From the NCBI RefSeq assembly GCF_028864145.1, contig NZ_JARBHJ010000028.1:1-37541 (forward strand): DNA of 37,541 nucleotides, in the 5' to 3' direction. A model generated the notes under the pieces. That model was given only the letters and a program-made list of their open reading frames with translations, was not told the DNA's origin and did no database searches. Source of the stretch: Actinotignum schaalii (GTDB taxonomy: Bacteria > Actinomycetota > Actinomycetes > Actinomycetales > Actinomycetaceae). The translations under genes were made by a program, and so were the position numbers. Numbering within the stretch: the stretch's first letter is position 1; each line of letters opens with the position of its first letter. This document shows, one piece after another, positions 7,775 through 15,510 of the stretch.

Positions 7775-8662
7775 TTAGAAGAGCGCGGAGGCAAGGTCGC
7801 GGCGGGCTTTGCGCACAACTTCGGTATCCGCCCCCACCGCGGTGAAGAGTTCGAGCAGGTGGGTACGTAATTCTTCACGCGCATCCCCACTGGTGACCTT
7901 AATAGCGGTGATAAGCCGGGCGAATCCCAGATCGGGGCGACCGGCAGCTACCTCGATATCGGCGGCGGCGATCTGCGCCGCCGCATCACACGGCCCACCC
8001 GCATCCGCTGCAGCCATAGCGGCCTGCGGGTCCTGCCCGCGGGTGGAGCGCAGCAAGCGCACCTGGGCCCGGCCCACCTGGGCTACCTCGCTATCGGGTT
8101 CCGCTGCCGCGAGTGCCTCAAATTCGGCTTCCGCAGCGTCGAGGTCTCCCCGGTCCAGGGCTTCAAGAGCCGCCAGGTGGTGGGGATTGACGGGTGCTTC
8201 GCCCGCTTCATCGGCTTTCCCGCTAACCCGGCCGGCCACGCCGGCACGGTTGGCCGCAGCCAGAAGTTGGTTGACGAGTTCGGTGAGCTGCGCCATGGTG
8301 GGTGCCCCCTGGAAAAGCGGGACGGGTTGACCGCCGACGAGCGCGATACCCATGGGGATGGTCCGCACCCCGAAAGCCTGGACGAGTTCCGCTTCGGTGC
8401 TGGCGTTGACCACCGCGATACGGATGTGGCCATCGCGCCGGCGTGCTTCGCCTTCCAGAGCGGTGCCCAGCTCGCCAGCCTCGCCGTCGGCCACAAAAAG
8501 CACGATAACCGGAACCTGCGCGGACAGCTGCACTTCGGCGTTGAGGTCGGCCGCGGTGAGGGTGGTCAGGTAAGCACCGGGCACGGGGGCCGCGTTTTCC
8601 TGCTTCTTCGCCGCTGCCAGGGCCGCTAAATCGACCGGGCCGCGCATGGACATATCTGCCAT
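7775..8662 (-). CDS. Thioredoxin-fold/TPR protein (YbbN/CnoX-like co-chaperone)
   Basis: Predicted cytoplasmic protein of 295 residues with two parts. Residues ~40-140 resemble a thioredoxin domain (VPVIVLFVADGEAGELG, then IRIAVVNAS, FGVRTIPMGIALVGGQPV with the cis-Pro loop). Residues ~160-295 look like tetratricopeptide-type helical repeats (LDAAEAEFEALAAAEPDSEVAQ). The redox CXXC motif of thioredoxin is absent, as is common in YbbN-like proteins of actinobacteria, so a holdase/co-chaperone role is more likely than disulfide exchange. GGAGG lies 5-6 bases before the ATG. It starts one base after the stop of the lipoprotein gene, as the third gene of a compact cluster. Family assignment is by domain resemblance. 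Confidence 0.8.
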   Translation of the reverse strand: MADMSMRGPVDLAALAAAKKQENAAPVPGAYLTTLTAADLNAEVQLSAQVPVIVLFVADGEAGELGTALEGEARRRDGHIRIAVVNASTEAELVQAFGVRTIPMGIALVGGQPVPLFQGAPTMAQLTELVNQLLAAANRAGVAGRVSGKADEAGEAPVNPHHLAALEALDRGDLDAAEAEFEALAAAEPDSEVAQVGRAQVRLLRSTRGQDPQAAMAAADAGGPCDAAAQIAAADIEVAAGRPDLGFARLITAIKVTSGDAREELRTHLLELFTAVGADTEVVRKARRDLASALF

Positions 8663-8663
8663 A

Positions 8664-9689
8664 TTAACCTCCGTTCTGCACCGAGGTAAGCACCGGTTTC
8701 GATGCCGCTACCGTGGTGATCGTTGTGTTACCGGCGCCTGCCGCCGGGATTTTCAGGGCCACGGTGAAGGAATAGTTGAGGCGCATGGTTCCCTGAACCG
8801 TGACCTCAGTATTGGCCTGACCGGTGGCCAGCCCGGCAATTTTTGCGTCCGTGACCTTAATGGAGCCGCCCTGAGCGGTATGCCGAATTTCGAGGGCCTG
8901 ATTGACCTGGAAAACAGTGAGGATACCGCCGTCGCTGGCGCGGAAACTCTCAGGGGTGGTTTGGGCCGGACCGAAAGCCTGGCTAACCGCGCCCACGCCC
9001 TGCACCGCGCCGGCCAGAGAGTCATAGGTCTGGGAGAGCTGGGTGCGCACCGCGTCCGGGGCACCCGGATCGGCATCCGAGCCGTAGCTAAGAGCGCTTC
9101 CCTTGGCGTTGAGAGTACCGAGGTAGCCATCATGGGCGGCCTGGGGAGAAGCCACCACGCCTTCGCCGTTATCCGCGGCCACGCGCTGCGCACCGGCCGG
9201 GCCGGCGGGAATTTCCGGGATGACGCTACCGGGCAGAATATCCATGGCGGCCCACAGCGCCCAATTTTCCCGGGCCGCACCCTGGGTAAAGACATTGAGT
9301 CCCTGGGAGGTGGTATTCGCCGGCCATTTCACCACCGCTAGTGCGCTGCGCGGGAAACCTTCCGCCCCGGAAATTGCCACCGAATCAATGGTGGTGGAGA
9401 GCGCGGGCATGTCGTAGCTATCGGCCAGAATGCGTTTGAGCGCGTAGTGGGCGCTGCGTTCCACGCTGAAGGGGCCCGAACCGCGCCCGCTGAATTCTTC
9501 GGGGCTGGCCGCGGCATCAGCTTTGGTTAGCTGCTCGAAAATCGCGGGGGCGACCCGCTCGGTGAAGTGTTTATCGGAAAGCGCGGCACGCGGGCTTGCC
9601 GGAGCCGGGGTGGGTTCCAGGACGACGGCGCTTGCCGAGCATCCGCCCAGTAATGCCAGTGCCGCGAGGGCGGCCAGGGCCTTACGCAT
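8664..9689 (-). CDS. Conserved lipoprotein of unknown function
   Basis: 341 residues from the chosen ATG. A short Ala/Leu-rich signal peptide ends in a lipobox LLGGC with Cys17 as the likely lipidated residue, so the protein is exported and membrane-anchored. The mature part (ALSDKHFTERVAPAIFEQLTKAD...) shows no catalytic motif I recognise. The frame is open further upstream to 9917, but that segment is basic, Pro-rich and overlaps the preceding gene. AAGGAA 8 bases before 9689 and the signal peptide fix the start. Its ATG overlaps the stop of the upstream membrane protein by 8 bases (ATGCGTAA), and the TPR gene follows after one base, which points to a shared envelope-related function. Confidence 0.78.
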   Translation of the reverse strand: MRKALAALAALALLGGCSASAVVLEPTPAPASPRAALSDKHFTERVAPAIFEQLTKADAAASPEEFSGRGSGPFSVERSAHYALKRILADSYDMPALSTTIDSVAISGAEGFPRSALAVVKWPANTTSQGLNVFTQGAARENWALWAAMDILPGSVIPEIPAGPAGAQRVAADNGEGVVASPQAAHDGYLGTLNAKGSALSYGSDADPGAPDAVRTQLSQTYDSLAGAVQGVGAVSQAFGPAQTTPESFRASDGGILTVFQVNQALEIRHTAQGGSIKVTDAKIAGLATGQANTEVTVQGTMRLNYSFTVALKIPAAGAGNTTITTVAASKPVLTSVQNGG

Positions 9690-11034
9690 GGGTCGTTCCT
9701 TCCTCGTCGTCGTTCTGTGTGGGCTGTTCGGGTTCGCCGGACTGCGCGGTCTGCGCGGAGCTGGGCGCGCCGGCACCCGCGCGGGGCCGGCTTTGCCCCC
9801 AGATGGTCCACCAGCTTTGCGGATCGGATTCCGCGGCGGTATCGCTATCGCTGCCGGTGGCGTCGGAGTGGTCCGAGCGGTCCGCATCGCTGAGCTCCGC
9901 GGGCTTGACGGGCACACCGTCCTTCATCTGGATGGCGGGAAGGATGCCGGAATCCGCCGCGGCCTGCCATTCAGCGCGCGAGCCGCGGTAGCCGGGTTCC
10001 TCATCCGGGCCGGGGAGCGTGGCCGCCGGTTCTTCAATTTCCGCTTCCTCGGTTGCCGGCTCTTCAGCCTCGGGTTCTTCCGCGGGCGTTTCTTCCGGAA
10101 CCGATTCTTCTGCGGTGTCTTGTTCTGCCGCGACTTCCGTACCTTCTTCCGGCTTTCCTTCCTCCGGAGCGATCAGCTCGATACGGTCAGCCGGATCGAG
10201 GGGGCGTTCGCGCAGTTCATGGGCACGTGGGCTTTCCATGAGGATGCCCGCGCCCAGCGCTCCCCCGGTTGCCGCAACCCGGTCACCGGCGGCAGAATCC
10301 ACAGCGGCCCGAGCCGCGGCATCCACGCTGGCGGCACCGCCAGCTGCCGCCGATACGGCCGGCATAATGGTCGTTTCATCCGCGGCCCGCTTCGCCCGTG
10401 AAACACGCTCATCCTGCCCGGCCCGCACCTTCGCGGCGAAGGTGCGCTGGTCCTTGGTGGCGGTCATCAGCAATGCCACCCCGATAAGCCCCACAACAAG
10501 CCCGAGGAGACTCACGGGAAGAGACCAATTCCGCCCACCCGGTAGCGCCCAGGTGAGTTCCACCTGCGGAAGCGCTCCGGAGGACGTCTGCATAATGAGG
10601 GATTCCGCGCCCGGGGAGGTCACGGTATAGGTGAATTCCACCTTCCCCTTGGCTTCTTCCTTGGAGAACCACATATCCGAGGCGAGGATCTTGCCCGGGT
10701 CCGCTTCCCCCTGGGAAGTGGTCAGCGTCAATGCGGCGTCGTCGTTCATACCGGTAATGGTGGCGCCGGGTACGCCCTCCGTGTACGCGAGCACGTCACC
10801 GGAAAAGCCGGCGCCTACAGAAATGGTGTCCTGCGCCGGGCCGGAGACGGCTACGTCCACATCGGTCCCGCCCATATCCAGAACGCCGGGGGCCGTGACG
10901 AGCACGCCTTTCCCGCTCGGCGCCACGGTGGCGGAGACGCTGGAGGCAGGCTTCCACACGGTGCCGAGCAAAATGCCCACCACCAGGATCGCCAAGCCCG
11001 CGAGCGCGAGACCGACTCCTCCGTTCTTCTTCAT
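9682..11034 (-). CDS. Two-TM membrane protein with long acidic cytoplasmic tail
   Basis: 450 residues. The first membrane segment (VGLALAGLAILVVGILLGTV) follows MKKNGG. A ~120-residue extracytoplasmic beta-rich-looking domain comes next, then a second membrane segment (VSLLGLVVGLIGVALLM) at about residues 170-190. The remaining ~260 residues are cytoplasmic and of low complexity, with Ala-rich and Glu/Pro-rich stretches (VPEETPAEEPEAEEPATEEA) and Asp/Ser-rich parts. Two adjacent ATG codons (11037, 11034) are possible; AGAAGG is 6 bases from the second, so that one is used. First gene of the cluster with the lipoprotein and TPR protein, overlapping the former by 8 bases. I do not recognise the family; an envelope scaffold or sensor is possible but unproven. 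Confidence 0.72.
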   Translation of the reverse strand: MKKNGGVGLALAGLAILVVGILLGTVWKPASSVSATVAPSGKGVLVTAPGVLDMGGTDVDVAVSGPAQDTISVGAGFSGDVLAYTEGVPGATITGMNDDAALTLTTSQGEADPGKILASDMWFSKEEAKGKVEFTYTVTSPGAESLIMQTSSGALPQVELTWALPGGRNWSLPVSLLGLVVGLIGVALLMTATKDQRTFAAKVRAGQDERVSRAKRAADETTIMPAVSAAAGGAASVDAAARAAVDSAAGDRVAATGGALGAGILMESPRAHELRERPLDPADRIELIAPEEGKPEEGTEVAAEQDTAEESVPEETPAEEPEAEEPATEEAEIEEPAATLPGPDEEPGYRGSRAEWQAAADSGILPAIQMKDGVPVKPAELSDADRSDHSDATGSDSDTAAESDPQSWWTIWGQSRPRAGAGAPSSAQTAQSGEPEQPTQNDDEEGTTHA

Positions 11035-11336
11035 CATTCCCCTTCTCACTCCGGCTTGCGGCCCGGTACAACCGCACCGGCGAAAGACCATCGACGACAA
11101 TTCCTACGTTAAAACTACCGCGTGACCTTCTCGGTGGCGGAATTTTTCGGCGCAAGGCCGCGCTTTTAGGCTTAGAGAAAAGCCTAACCGTTATCTAACC
11201 GTTATAAAACTCCGTTCCGGCCGATGGTGGTGAGCTCCACAGCGTTCACCACATGCCAAGCACTACCCCCACCGGGTGCGCTGACCGGTAGGCTTAGGGC
11301 AGCAATTTCTATCCAGCAGCGCGCGGAGAGGGTGTT
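11035..11336. promoter_or_regulatory. Divergent intergenic region with tandem 11-bp repeat
   Basis: This 302-base gap lies between the membrane-protein gene (minus) and the DivIVA-like gene (plus) and contains no credible gene. It holds a perfect tandem direct repeat CTAACCGTTAT at 11184-11194 and 11195-11205, with an 11-bp period. It also holds a small hairpin AGGCTT/AAGCCT next to it and a GTGGTGA/TCACCAC inverted repeat near 11231-11253. One-turn direct repeats are typical of OmpR/PhoB-type response-regulator sites. Promoter hexamers are not convincing in either direction. Confidence 0.45.
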
Positions 11337-12620
11337 ATGGCGGATTTAGAACTGTTTCCAACAGTACGCAGGGGTTACGACAAAGCTCAGGTCGATGAAC
11401 GCATTCACCAGCTGGCGGATGCGCTCGCCGAAGCTCGGTCGCGAGTAGCGGGTTTGGATGCCCAGGTTTTGCGTATGTCCGGTGAACTCACCGAATTGCA
11501 CAGCCGTTTGCGCGAGGATGAACGCCCGTCCTATTCGGGCTTGGGCACCCGAGTGGAGCGACTGTTACGCGGGGCGGAACAGCAAGCGATGGACGTCATG
11601 AGCCGGGCGAATGCTGATGCGGAGCTACTGGTCTCCCGGGCGCGCTCGCAGGCGGAAAATCTCACCTCCGCTGCGGAAAAAGAAGCGCAGGAAACTTTGG
11701 ATACCTCGCGTACCGAGGCCGCTCAGGTGCGCCAGCGTGCCGAGGCGGAAGCCACCGAATTGACAACGACCTCGCGGCGCACAGCCGAGGAGCTGGTGAC
11801 GTCGGCCCAGCGCGAAGCTGAGCGTTTGGAGGCGAAAATGCGTCACGATGAGGCCGAGCAGGCCACCCGGCTCACCCACGAGGAAGAGGAGCGGCGCGCG
11901 ACTCTCGCCCAGGAATTGGCGCAGGCGCGTACCCGAGCCGAAGAAGAGGTCACGCAATTGCGCACCGAGGCTGAAACTGAGGTGGCACGTTTGCGGAGCG
12001 AAGCAGAGGCAGAGGTCGCGAAGATCCGCGCGGAGGCTGAACGTGAAGTTGCGCAATTGCGGGCGGATTCGGCCGCGGCCCGCGCGCGTTCCGATGAAGA
12101 ATCGCGTACCGCCATGGCTAAGTTTGTCGACGACGCCGAGACTCGGGCCGCCAGTGCGGAACGCCGCCTGGCGGAAGCCACGAAGCGGGCTAATGCCCTG
12201 ACATCCTCCTCGGAGGCCGAGGCAAGTGCGGCACTGAGCGCAGCCCAGACCGAGGCCCGTGAACTGGTGAGCGCGGCCCGGGAAGACGCCGAGCGGATGC
12301 GCCGCGAAGCGCGTGAAGCCGCGGAAGAATCGCAGCGCCAGGCCGATGCCCACGTGGCGGGCCTGGAAGAACAGCGGCGCACCCTCACCTCCTACCTGGA
12401 GGATATGCGCACCATGCTGGCTACCTCGAATATCCCGCTGGCCCTGGATGAAATCGTGGGCAGCGCCGAGGAACGTACCGCGGGTGGCGAACCTTCCGGA
12501 ACGGACGCACCTTCCGCGGGCGAGGCACAGGCCGGAGAACAGGCAGGAGAACAGTCTCCCGCAGCGGCAGAATCTGATACTGCCGGAGAAGAACACGGAG
12601 ATTCCACCGACAACCGGTAG
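11337..12620 (+). CDS. DivIVA-domain coiled-coil cytoskeletal protein
   Basis: 427 residues. The N-terminus FPTVRRGYDKAQVDERIHQL matches the DivIVA membrane-targeting domain that recognises curved membrane at poles and septa. Nearly all of residues ~25-360 is predicted coiled coil, very rich in Glu, Ala and Arg. Residues ~200-242 contain near-perfect 11-residue repeats (TEAETEVARLR, SEAEAEVAKIR, AEAEREVAQLR). The last ~60 residues are an acidic, disordered-looking tail. ATG start with GGAGAGGG 5-6 bases upstream. It resembles the DivIVA/Wag31 superfamily or the FilP/Scy-like actinobacterial scaffolds more than the essential short Wag31. It is divergent from the envelope cluster and so may share its control region. 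A role in polar growth or division-site organisation is inferred. Confidence 0.82.
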   Translation: MADLELFPTVRRGYDKAQVDERIHQLADALAEARSRVAGLDAQVLRMSGELTELHSRLREDERPSYSGLGTRVERLLRGAEQQAMDVMSRANADAELLVSRARSQAENLTSAAEKEAQETLDTSRTEAAQVRQRAEAEATELTTTSRRTAEELVTSAQREAERLEAKMRHDEAEQATRLTHEEEERRATLAQELAQARTRAEEEVTQLRTEAETEVARLRSEAEAEVAKIRAEAEREVAQLRADSAAARARSDEESRTAMAKFVDDAETRAASAERRLAEATKRANALTSSSEAEASAALSAAQTEARELVSAAREDAERMRREAREAAEESQRQADAHVAGLEEQRRTLTSYLEDMRTMLATSNIPLALDEIVGSAEERTAGGEPSGTDAPSAGEAQAGEQAGEQSPAAAESDTAGEEHGDSTDNR

Positions 12621-12642
12621 CGTCTTCTCACGAGCCGGGGCA

Positions 12643-12703
12643 GAGGTGTTTTTTCGAGGTGTACTTCGCACGTACGACATATGCACTACAGCTCTGAAAA
12701 CGC
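12643..12703. repeat. Dispersed hairpin repeat, copy B (terminator-like)
   Basis: About 60 bases closely matching the element at 253-311: the stretch GAGGTGTACTTCGCA is shared and most of the rest aligns, but the right arm is degenerate. An outer stem, CGGGGC (12636-12641) with GCCCCG plus AGGTGTTTT with AAAACGCCT, restores a long hairpin up to about 12713. It lies 23 bases past the coiled-coil gene's stop and probably terminates it. Confidence 0.65.
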
Positions 12704-12838
12704 CTCGTGGCCCCGCTAAGACTCATGTGATTCTTGAGAGCCGTGTGATTCCCGAATCTCACGACGGCGGCCGCTCAGCGCTAGAACACAACTCCCGCGG
12801 GTCGCAGCCGTGCCGTATAGCATCTACCAACATAGTTT

Positions 12839-12883
12839 GAGGGCGTGGCCGGAGCACTTCTCGTGTCCCCCGGCCACGCCCTC
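12839..12883. terminator. Hairpin between coiled-coil and hydrolase genes
   Basis: A perfect 14-bp GC-rich stem, GAGGGCGTGGCCGG (12839-12852) with CCGGCCACGCCCTC (12870-12883). It begins 28 bases beyond the stop codon of the minus-strand hydrolase gene. Neither side has a U tract, as is frequent in high-GC actinobacteria. It is the likely terminator of the hydrolase gene. Confidence 0.65.
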
Positions 12884-12911
12884 AGGCGCAGTTAGCCCAA
12901 GCGCTGAGCGG

Positions 12912-13688
12912 CTAACGAGTAGCTGCCTGGTAGAGCTCGCGCAGTGCGGTAGCGACCTCGTGCGGCTTTTCCACCGCGGAGAAGTGGCTGGCACCTTCAA
13001 GTTCCACAAAAGGCTGGTCCGGGCGTACCTCATGCAGCTGAGCAAATTCTTCATGCTTGGCATTCGGATCATCCACCCCGCGCAGCAGCAGAATGGGAAC
13101 ATCCAGCTCCATAACCCCGCGCGTATCCGGGCGGGTCAGCATCATCTGCTGCAACCAGGAGAAAGCCCCGGCATCTACCGTCTTGAAATAGGCGGCAACC
13201 TTGTCCTTAAGCTCCGGACTGGCCTCCGAGCTCAGCATGGTATTCACCCAGCCTGCCAGCACATCCCAGCTCTGGCCCGAGGCGAGCTTCTCAATGGCTT
13301 TTTCTCGCGGAGAGGGCGAAGGCTCCGGCCCCAGAATCGAGCCGTCCAGCAGGGCGAGCCCGGCGATCTGCCGGGTATTGCGCAGGGCGTAAGCAGCGGT
13401 GACGGTAGCGCCCATGGAAATTCCGGCGAGGACGATGGAGTCGTATTCCGCCAGAGTTTCTTCGAGGGCGGTCAGATAGGAATTGATATGTGGCGTGGTG
13501 GCGCCCGCGGCGGCGTCGACCTCAGGACCGGAAGGCGAGTCCCCGAAACCGGGGGCATCAATAGCAATCGTGTGCAGATCCGAAAGCTCAGCGCGCACGC
13601 CCTCCCACATCCGGGACGTCATCGGCATAGCGTGGAGCAGAACAAGCGGAATACCTGCACCTTCGTGAATATGTGTGGCAAGTTTCAT
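12912..13688 (-). CDS. Alpha/beta-fold hydrolase
   Basis: 258 residues covering a complete alpha/beta hydrolase. The nucleophile elbow is GISMG with Ser91. The oxyanion-hole region is LLHAMPMTSRMW. A VDDP acid segment and a C-terminal GASHFSAVEKP with the catalytic His complete the triad. No signal peptide, so it is probably cytoplasmic. The substrate cannot be told; members with this architecture include esterases, peptidases and ring-cleavage hydrolases. The ATG start begins directly at the first beta strand, and no strong ribosome-binding site is visible upstream. It is followed by a hairpin terminator and appears monocistronic. Confidence 0.82.
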   Translation of the reverse strand: MKLATHIHEGAGIPLVLLHAMPMTSRMWEGVRAELSDLHTIAIDAPGFGDSPSGPEVDAAAGATTPHINSYLTALEETLAEYDSIVLAGISMGATVTAAYALRNTRQIAGLALLDGSILGPEPSPSPREKAIEKLASGQSWDVLAGWVNTMLSSEASPELKDKVAAYFKTVDAGAFSWLQQMMLTRPDTRGVMELDVPILLLRGVDDPNAKHEEFAQLHEVRPDQPFVELEGASHFSAVEKPHEVATALRELYQAATR

Positions 13689-13759
13689 AACTCGATTGTA
13701 ACGCCGTTCCCGGAACCTAACCCGGGTACCGCGGCCCTGGCGATCCTCACCGGGCTTCT

Positions 13760-13858
13760 TCAGCCCTCTTCCGCGAGACCCGCCTTGAAATCTTCCAGGG
13801 GCACGCGCCTGCCATTATCAGTACGCTTGGCATGCTCATAGGCAGCGATATCTACTGT
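13760..13858 (-). pseudogene. Orphan antitoxin-like C-terminal fragment
   Basis: Immediately after the TAA of the 94-residue gene (13859-13861) and in the same frame, 32 codons are open up to TGA at 13760-13762. They encode TVDIAAYEHAKRTDNGRR followed by VPLEDFKAGLAEEG. The pattern AYxxAK...G..VPLEDF resembles the C-terminal end of RelB/DinJ- or Phd-type antitoxins. No start codon with a ribosome-binding site lies in frame, and no toxin gene is next to it, so it looks like the 3' remnant of a lost toxin-antitoxin gene. The resemblance is from memory of family patterns and is unverified; it could also be a chance open stretch. Confidence 0.35.
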
Positions 13859-14143
13859 TTAGGCGCGGCCGCGGTGCTGCCAGCAGCCCGGATGCCAGTG
13901 ACGGCGCGAATCCACCCCGTACTGGGCGCCCCAAATGGTGTCTTCCGTCCAGGCCACAATATTGGGTTCACCAATCTGGATAATTCCGCCGCAGCCCGGG
14001 CACACATAGTCCTTCGCGGCGCTGGCGATGCGCCGCACTTTGTAGGTGGCGCCATCGCGGCCGTTCTCATAGCGCAGCCCACCCATCGCCGCGCTGATAT
14101 TCAGCGGGCGAACGGGACGGGAGTACTTTTTCGACCGGCGCAT
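13859..14143 (-). CDS. Small conserved protein with CxxC...HxHxxC putative zinc site
   Basis: 94 residues. It starts with a basic segment (MRRSKKYSRPVRPLN) and carries CPGCGG (Cys48, Cys51) and, 30 residues later, HWHPGC (His82, His84, Cys87). These are spaced like a treble-clef or HNH-like zinc knuckle. It resembles a small actinobacterial family often labelled ATP/GTP-binding protein, although no nucleotide-binding P-loop is present. No operon partner is evident on either side. Its stop codon is followed in frame by the antitoxin-like fragment described separately. Function unknown; a nucleic-acid-binding role is a guess from the basic N-terminus and zinc site. Confidence 0.7.
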   Translation of the reverse strand: MRRSKKYSRPVRPLNISAAMGGLRYENGRDGATYKVRRIASAAKDYVCPGCGGIIQIGEPNIVAWTEDTIWGAQYGVDSRRHWHPGCWQHRGRA

Positions 14144-14234
14144 TCTTCCATGGTAGCCGCTTGGCGCGCGGAGTCCACTAGCACGCCGTGCGACGCCGCA
14201 GCCGCCCGGCTATATCCATGCACTCGCCGGACCA

Positions 14235-14263
14235 CGCATGCACACACTGCACTACAGCATGCG
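14235..14263 (-). terminator. Inverted repeat after nagA
   Basis: CGCATGC (14235-14241) and GCATGCG (14257-14263) form a 7-bp stem with a 15-base loop, 8 bases past the nagA stop codon on the minus strand. There is no U tract. It is a plausible but short terminator. Confidence 0.35.
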
Positions 14264-14271
14264 CGCGCCCG

Positions 14272-15501
14272 CTACGCCACCAGCTTGCCGTCCTGCGCGA
14301 CCAGCTTCCCGGCCCGGTAGACCCGCCGCGGGCGCAGTTCCTCATCCACCACCAGCAGATCCGCGCGTTTGCCCACTTCGAGCACCCCGCGGTCATCCAA
14401 GCCCATCACACGGGCCGGAGTGGCGCTCGCCATGGTGACGGCGTCGTTCAACTCAACCCCCGCACCGACCACGGTGCGCACAATATCAAGGAGATGCGAG
14501 GTGCCGCCCGCGAGATTGCCCCCGCGCAGCCGCGCCTGCCCGTCGGTCACGTGCACACGCAATCCGCCCAATTCATAGGTGCCATCCGCCATGCCAGCGG
14601 CCGCCATGGCGTCGGTAATGAGCGCGATATTTTCTGGGCCCACAATTTCGACCACATTGCGCACCAGCTCGGAGCTAATATGCACGCCGTCTCCAATAAG
14701 TTCGACGACGCAGCTGCCGCGGCGCGCGGCAGCTAAATACTCGGCCACCGGGCCGGGCGCGCGGTGACGCAATTCGCGCATGGCATTAAACAGGTGGGTG
14801 GCCACCGGGGTTGCCCCGCCCGCCACCGCCCGCTCCTGGAGCTCACGCGCCGGGCCGGCCTCCGCGTGGGTATGCCCCCAGGTAGGAACCACACCGCGCT
14901 TGAGCAACAGGTCCACCACCTCGCTTGCCCCCGATAACTCGGGGGCAAGCGTCATCCCCCAGGCGTGCCCGCGGGCCGCATCGAGGAGCCTGTTGGCGAT
15001 CTCCACGCTCGGGGTTTCCAAATAGGCGGGGTTTTGGGCCCCGGCCCGCTCGCTGGAGAGGAAAGGCCCCTCGATAAGAATCGCCGCCAGGGTCCCATCC
15101 TCCACCGCATCGGCCAGCAGGCGTGCCCCGGCTTCCATACGCTCCACGCTCAGGGTGGTGAGGGCCGCGGCTATGGAGGTGGTGCCGTGCGCCAGGTGCT
15201 CCCCGGCTGCCTGCGCCACCTCCGCGCTATCCTGCGCGTCCGGGAAAGAGGCCCCTCCCCCGCCGTGGCAATGTTCATCCACCAGCCCGGGCAGGATAAG
15301 CCAACCCTCGGGCAGCTCACCGCCGGAATCAGCACCCGCGGCCGCGGCGGCCTGGTGGCCGGGAGCTGCGTCGTCGTTCTTAGTAGGTTTGTGCAATCGC
15401 GTTTCACTGGGCACTACCCGCGTGAAAACTCCGTTGTCCCACGCGATATCGCATTCGCGCACGCCGCCGGGCAACGCTGCCCGGCCGTATAAGAACCCCA
15501 T
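14272..15501 (-). CDS. nagA: N-acetylglucosamine-6-phosphate deacetylase
   Basis: Amidohydrolase that removes the acetyl group from GlcNAc-6-phosphate to give GlcN-6-phosphate, linking amino-sugar salvage to glycolysis or wall precursor synthesis. 409 residues. Family marks: LPGLVDEHCHGGGG (metal-binding HxH at 77-79), EGPFLS with Glu144, GHTHA with His210, THLFNAM with His236, the catalytic Asp297 in LITDAM, and ASATPARVMG near the C-terminus. Residues ~36-63 form a low-complexity Ala/Gly/Asp linker (KNDDAAPGHQ...) that seems extra to the usual fold and includes a decamer repeated elsewhere in the window. The ribosome-binding site is weak. It lies 9 bases after nucS and is probably co-transcribed with it. 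Deaminase nagB is not in the window. Confidence 0.9.
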   Translation of the reverse strand: MGFLYGRAALPGGVRECDIAWDNGVFTRVVPSETRLHKPTKNDDAAPGHQAAAAAGADSGGELPEGWLILPGLVDEHCHGGGGASFPDAQDSAEVAQAAGEHLAHGTTSIAAALTTLSVERMEAGARLLADAVEDGTLAAILIEGPFLSSERAGAQNPAYLETPSVEIANRLLDAARGHAWGMTLAPELSGASEVVDLLLKRGVVPTWGHTHAEAGPARELQERAVAGGATPVATHLFNAMRELRHRAPGPVAEYLAAARRGSCVVELIGDGVHISSELVRNVVEIVGPENIALITDAMAAAGMADGTYELGGLRVHVTDGQARLRGGNLAGGTSHLLDIVRTVVGAGVELNDAVTMASATPARVMGLDDRGVLEVGKRADLLVVDEELRPRRVYRAGKLVAQDGKLVA

Positions 15502-15510
15502 TATCCCGTC

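Noticed and set aside
12743-12762. Short palindrome GTGTGATTC-CC-GAATCTCAC as an operator
   Set aside because: It lies between two convergent genes and so controls no promoter; it may only be part of the 3' structure of the coiled-coil gene transcript.
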